A stretch of DNA of 9,157 bases from an uncultured Spirochaetaceae bacterium (lineage in GTDB: Bacteria > Spirochaetota > Spirochaetia > SZUA-6 > Bin103): contig CAJWOB010000073.1 of the NCBI GenBank assembly GCA_913043885.1, positions 1 through 9,157 on the forward strand, written 5' to 3'. Below the pieces are notes generated by a model. The model searched no databases. It was not told the DNA's origin and saw nothing but the letters and a program-made list of their open reading frames with translations. The translations under genes were made by a program, and so were the position numbers. Positions 6,760 through 9,157 of this stretch are shown here, one piece after another; within the stretch, counting starts at the first letter, position 1; each line of letters opens with the position of its first letter.

Positions 6760-7683
6760 GTGGCCAACCCTCGCCCCACCGTGCCCGCCCTCGACGCGAT
6801 TCTGGGCCAGCGTTTCGACGTGCTGGACGACGGTTTCGTGCGTGCCGTGGACTACATGGGCTCCGACGATGCCATCGTGCAGGCCGCCCGGGTCTCCTAC
6901 GGCGCCGGCACCAAGAAGGTGAGCGAGGACCGCACCCTGATCCGCTATCTGCTGCGCCACCGGCACACAACGCCTTTCGAGATGTGCGAGCTGAAGTTGC
7001 ACGTGCGGGTGCCCATGGACACCTGGCGACAGTGGATCCGCCACCGGACCGCCAACGTCAACGAGTACTCCACCCGCTACTCGGTGGCGATCGATGCCGC
7101 CAGCCGTACGGCGCCGCACGCGTGGCGCCTCCAGGACGCCGGCAATCGGCAGGGCAGCGAGGGGTCGTTGGACGCCGTGGCTGGCGCCGCGCTGAGCGCC
7201 CGGGAGAGTGCGTTTCTGGAGGAGGCGCGCGCCGTGTACCAGGAGCGGCTCGACGCCGGGGTGGCGCGTGAGCAGGCCCGCAAGGATCTGCCCCTCTCCA
7301 CCTACACCGAGGCCTACTGGAAGATCGACCTCCACAACCTGCTCCACTTCCTGGCGCTGCGTGCCGACGCACACGCCCAGGAGGAGATACGGGCCTACGC
7401 AGCCACCATCGGCGAGAAGATCGTCAGCGCCTGGGTGCCGCATACCTGGGAGGCGTTCGCCGACTACCGGGTCGGGGGGCTGACCTTGACGCGGCTCGAG
7501 GCCGCAATCGCCGGGCACCTGACGCGGGGTGACGAGAGCGCCGCGCGCGCGGTGGCGGAAGAGGCGGGGTGGTTGCGCCAGGCCAGGAGCGGTGGGCTGC
7601 GCCGCAGCCGCGAGCGTAGCGAGGCGGTGGAGAAGCTCGGCGAACTAGGCCACCGGGTCCGGTGGTTGGAGGAGAGGAGCTAG
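6760..7683 (+). CDS. thyX: Flavin-dependent thymidylate synthase ThyX
   Basis: ThyX makes dTMP from dUMP using 5,10-methylene-THF, FAD and NADPH, and releases THF rather than DHF. The ThyX motif RHR-x7-S is present as RHRTANVNEYS (residues 94-104 from GTG 6760) and continues STRYS. Other conserved segments are AIVQAARVSYG, LLRHRHTTPFEMCELKLHV, WRLQ...NRQGS (about 122-133), ARKDLPLSTYTEAYWKIDLHN (His192-Asn193) and LALRADAHAQEEIR (Arg201). At 307 residues it is longer than the common 220-260: after LTLTRLEAAIAGHL there is an extra tail of about 50 charged residues rich in Arg and Glu. The start is uncertain, since no Shine-Dalgarno site is obvious. GTG 6760 is preferred because it lies 11 bases after the upstream stop; GTG 6781 is a shorter alternative, and TTG 6691 would overlap the upstream gene by 58 bases. 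THF release fits its place next to a 10-formyl-THF-using enzyme. Confidence 0.94.
   Translation: MANPRPTVPALDAILGQRFDVLDDGFVRAVDYMGSDDAIVQAARVSYGAGTKKVSEDRTLIRYLLRHRHTTPFEMCELKLHVRVPMDTWRQWIRHRTANVNEYSTRYSVAIDAASRTAPHAWRLQDAGNRQGSEGSLDAVAGAALSARESAFLEEARAVYQERLDAGVAREQARKDLPLSTYTEAYWKIDLHNLLHFLALRADAHAQEEIRAYAATIGEKIVSAWVPHTWEAFADYRVGGLTLTRLEAAIAGHLTRGDESAARAVAEEAGWLRQARSGGLRRSRERSEAVEKLGELGHRVRWLEERS
7675..7679 (+). promoter_or_regulatory. Shine-Dalgarno site AGGAG deciding the start of the small membrane protein
   Basis: AGGAG lies in the last codons of thyX, 6 bases before GTG 7686, within the purine run GGAGGAGAGGAG. This spacing fixes the small gene's start at 7686 rather than at the in-frame GTG 7662, which lies upstream of the site. 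Confidence 0.7.
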
Positions 7684-7685
7684 CT

Positions 7686-7865
7686 GTGGAGTGGGTGATC
7701 ATTCCGATACTGGCGCTACTGATTCCGATCTCGGCGATCGTGCTCAACTCGGAGGTCGGCAAGGCGCTGGTGCAACGGGTGGTGCAGCTGGAACACGAAA
7801 TGACCGAGCTGCGCGAGCAGAATGCGTTCCTGCGCCAGCTCCGCGACGAGGCCAGCGATGAGTAG
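7686..7865 (+). CDS. Small membrane-anchored leucine-zipper protein, function unknown
   Basis: I do not recognise the family. The 59-residue protein has one N-terminal hydrophobic segment (about 3-20, WVIIPILALLIPISAIVL) followed by a charged helix. Leu28, Leu35, Leu42 and Leu49 are spaced exactly seven apart, with Val32, Met39 and Asn46 at the partner heptad position. This is a leucine zipper, and a buried Asn at that position is known in dimeric zippers such as GCN4. The expected form is a membrane-anchored parallel dimer with the coiled coil in the cytoplasm or periplasm; topology is not decided. The layout resembles phage-shock protein PspB, but I see no sequence match that would justify the name. 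Translation starts at GTG 7686 after a good AGGAG. It begins 2 bases after thyX and overlaps the next gene by 8 bases (ATGAGTAG), so it is co-translated with a secreted protein. Confidence 0.75.
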   Translation: MEWVIIPILALLIPISAIVLNSEVGKALVQRVVQLEHEMTELREQNAFLRQLRDEASDE

Positions 7866-8238
7866 GCGTGGCCGGCTGACGCTCCTGGCGGCGTTGCTGG
7901 CAGCCGCGGTTTCCCCGTCGCTGGCGGCGGTCGAGGAAATCGCGCTGTTCCCGCAGGTGATCCACCCGGCGACCGCAGAGAACCGCAAGACCATCGATCT
8001 CCTCCTCGCGCAGGCGGCCAAACACCTCTCCAGTCGCTACGAGACGTTCGTAAGGGCCGCCGCCCGGGACAGCGCAGTCGGTTCTGGCGGCGCCGCTGCC
8101 GCGGAGTTCAGCGTTGCGGTAACGGCGGTATTCAACGAGGAGCCCAGCCAGAGCGCGGTGACCTTTGTCATGACCCGCGTCAGTGACGGCACCGAGAGCG
8201 AGAGCGGGGCCGTCCTGGAACCTACCTCACTTGAGTAG
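7858..8238 (+). CDS. Secreted protein, N-terminal part of an interrupted propeller gene
   Basis: As read, this gives 126 residues ending at TAG 8236-8238. The N-terminus is a Sec signal peptide: basic MSRRGR, hydrophobic core LTLLAALLAAAV, and a likely cut after SLA (residue 23) or the next Ala. There is no lipobox Cys. The mature part begins EEIALFPQVIHP and includes a strand-helix-strand pattern (KTIDLLLAQAAKHL, then FSVAVTAVF and AVTFVMTRVSDG). This loosely resembles the N-terminal domain of TolB-like periplasmic proteins; that likeness is inference only. Start ATG 7858 overlaps the upstream small gene by 8 bases and gives a clean signal peptide, whereas the in-frame ATG 7822 would put a charged stretch in front. 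The same frame stays open with coherent protein after the TAG until 8583, so this is probably the front of a longer protein. Confidence 0.7.
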   Translation: MSRRGRLTLLAALLAAAVSPSLAAVEEIALFPQVIHPATAENRKTIDLLLAQAAKHLSSRYETFVRAAARDSAVGSGGAAAAEFSVAVTAVFNEEPSQSAVTFVMTRVSDGTESESGAVLEPTSLE

Positions 8239-8583
8239 GCAGATCGGCTTGCGGGCCAGGTATTCCAGCAGTGGACCTCGTTTCACGATTACTTGCAGGC
8301 GCGGATGGGTACGCCGCCCCAGCTGGTGGCCGAGCTTCACGTCGACGCGCTGAGCAGTGCGCTGATCCCCGGATTCCCCGCCCAGCTGTATCCACAGGGT
8401 GCGGCCACACTTCCCGACGGAGACCTCCTCGTCGGGTTTGGGATGGTGGGGGCGCGCTTCGATGGAACGTTCCGCATCGTCGATCGACCCCGTCGATCGT
8501 TGTTTCAGGAGGGCAACTACACCTACGCCGGAGGGGTGGCGGCAACGCCGAGCGGCACTATCTTCTACAAAGCCGGGCGGTAG
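8239..8583 (+). CDS. Middle segment of the interrupted propeller gene (linker and first 1.5 blades)
   Basis: This segment is in the same frame as the upstream signal-peptide piece, directly after its TAG, and ends at TAG 8581-8583. It codes the helical stretch ADRLAGQVFQQWTSFHDYL, then a first blade (about 8398-8480, GAATLPDGDLLVGFGMVG) and the first half of a second (from about 8530, GGVAATPSGTIFYKAG). If it were a separate gene, the possible starts would be TTG 8293 or ATG 8305. Neither has a convincing Shine-Dalgarno site, and no signal peptide would be present. The end at 8583 is out of step with the repeat: the second blade continues in another frame. Confidence 0.55.
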   Translation, partial: ADRLAGQVFQQWTSFHDYLQARMGTPPQLVAELHVDALSSALIPGFPAQLYPQGAATLPDGDLLVGFGMVGARFDGTFRIVDRPRRSLFQEGNYTYAGGVAATPSGTIFYKAGR

Positions 8584-9157
8584 CCGCGACATCTTTCGCG
8601 TTATCGAAGGCGCACCGCGCCCCCAGCGCTGGAACGCCGGCCGCGATAGGCACGGCCCCATCGTCGCGCTCGGCGATGGCAGCCTGGTCATCACCGACGT
8701 CACCAATCGCAGCTCGATGCGACTGCAGGGACGCAAGCGCTACGAATTCGAAATCTACACCAGTGAGTGGAGCTACGTGGCGGGCATGGCGGTGGGGCCT
8801 GAAGGCAACCTGTGGGTGTACGACTCATTCGAGAAGCGGCTGCGCATCCACTCCCCGGATGGCACGCTTATCGACTCGGTGGCGCCGATCATCGATCCGT
8901 CGAGCCCGGTGAGTGCCAGCTCGCTGGCGGTGTTCGACAACGGCGCCTTCGTCATCGGCGCCAACAACGTGCTGCTCGGTTTTCGCCGCGACGGCACCCC
9001 ACTGTGGCGGCTGGAAGAGGTCGAAGGCGCTTCAGGGTTCGCGGAACAGGTGCCGCTCGTCTACCACCTGGCCGTTGATCCCGGTCACGGCATCATCTAC
9101 GTCGTCGATGGCCTCGGCCGCCGCATCTGGAAGCTGGTGGACTGGCCCACGGCGGGC
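8579..9157 (+). CDS. C-terminal segment of the interrupted propeller gene (blades two to six, partial)
   Basis: This frame is open from 8579 to the last base of the window (193 codons), beginning GSRDIFRVIEG, which completes the blade started in the preceding segment. Further blades begin near 8654 (GPIVALGDGSLVITD), 8783 (GMAVGPEGNLWVYDSFEKRL), 8912 (SLAVFDNGAFVIG, LLGFRRDGTPLWRL) and 9066 (HLAVDPGHGIIYVVD, RRIWKL). The first in-frame ATG is 8717, inside a blade, so a free-standing gene would start badly. GC-rich third positions match the neighbours. The stop lies beyond the window. Confidence 0.65.

Larger units (their letters stand above)
7858..9157 (+). pseudogene. Secreted TolB-like beta-propeller protein, interrupted by a TAG and a frameshift (3' end outside window)
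   Basis: Read as one unit, this is a signal peptide (1-23), an N-terminal alpha/beta domain up to about 8304, then six repeats of about 30-45 residues with a strand-Gly/Asp turn-strand pattern: GAATLPDGDLLVGF, GGVAATPSGTIFYKAG, GPIVALGDGSLVITD, GMAVGPEGNLWVYD, SLAVFDNGAFVIG and HLAVDPGHGIIYVVD. Six such blades fit a six-bladed, NHL/TolB-type propeller, a fold used for protein or ligand binding. Two lesions break it. TAG 8236-8238 lies in frame, and the sequence resumes ADRLAGQVFQQWTSFHDYL without a new start signal. One extra base in GGGCGG at 8575-8580 shifts the frame inside blade two. Removing one G gives YKAGGSRDIFRV and an open frame to the window edge. It could be a decaying gene, an assembly or read error, or separate genes; the last fits poorly because the frameshift splits a blade. 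Confidence 0.6.

Noticed and set aside
7662..7685. Earlier GTG 7662 start for the small leucine-zipper gene
   Set aside because: The Shine-Dalgarno site (7675-7679) lies downstream of it and is well spaced for GTG 7686; the earlier start would add charged residues ahead of the membrane helix.
8236..8238. Specialised amber decoding (such as pyrrolysine) or selenocysteine-like recoding
   Set aside because: TAG ends several intact genes in this window, no recoding structure is evident, and a nearby frameshift makes mutation or sequence error the simpler reading.

Overview
This is a GC-rich (roughly two-thirds G+C by eye), densely coding bacterial window with no stretch over 300 bases lacking a gene. 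No rRNA, tRNA, CRISPR array or insertion sequence was seen. The organism cannot be fixed from the sequence. A type 2 (FMN) isopentenyl-diphosphate isomerase, a flavin-dependent thymidylate synthase and a stand-alone AICAR transformylase domain suggest a bacterium outside the classic proteobacterial plan. A GC-rich Spirochaetota-like lineage is my low-confidence guess.

Layout: (1) 1-156 is the end of a TPR-like protein. (2) 196-1317 (+) is an enolase-superfamily enzyme with a complete set of mandelate-racemase-type catalytic residues, possibly read from a leaderless transcript. (3) 1320-2426 (-) is an AI-2E/PerM-family membrane protein. It converges on the enolase gene with 2 bases between the stops and diverges from the next gene across only 29 bases. 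(4) 2456 to the right edge (+) is a compact run: ABC exporter, IDI-2, AICAR transformylase, ThyX, a 59-residue membrane-anchored leucine-zipper protein, and a secreted protein that continues as a beta-propeller. Junctions in this run are 4-base overlap, 1-base gap, 11-base gap, 2-base gap and 8-base overlap, so one operon is likely.

How the genes fit: AICAR transformylase and ThyX both draw on folate one-carbon units (10-formyl-THF and 5,10-methylene-THF), for purine and thymidylate synthesis. IDI-2 supplies isoprenoid precursors and, like ThyX, uses flavin. The ABC exporter and the two small envelope genes bracket this metabolic core.

Main irregularities: the last gene reads as one signal peptide + N-domain + six-blade propeller protein, but an in-frame TAG (8236-8238) and a +1 frameshift near 8573-8580 interrupt it. 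The ABC exporter has a roughly 50-residue Gly/Pro/Arg/Gln-rich insert just after its A-loop tyrosine. The IDI-2 contains a 9-bp tandem repeat coding polyalanine. I found no clear new defence or mobile system.
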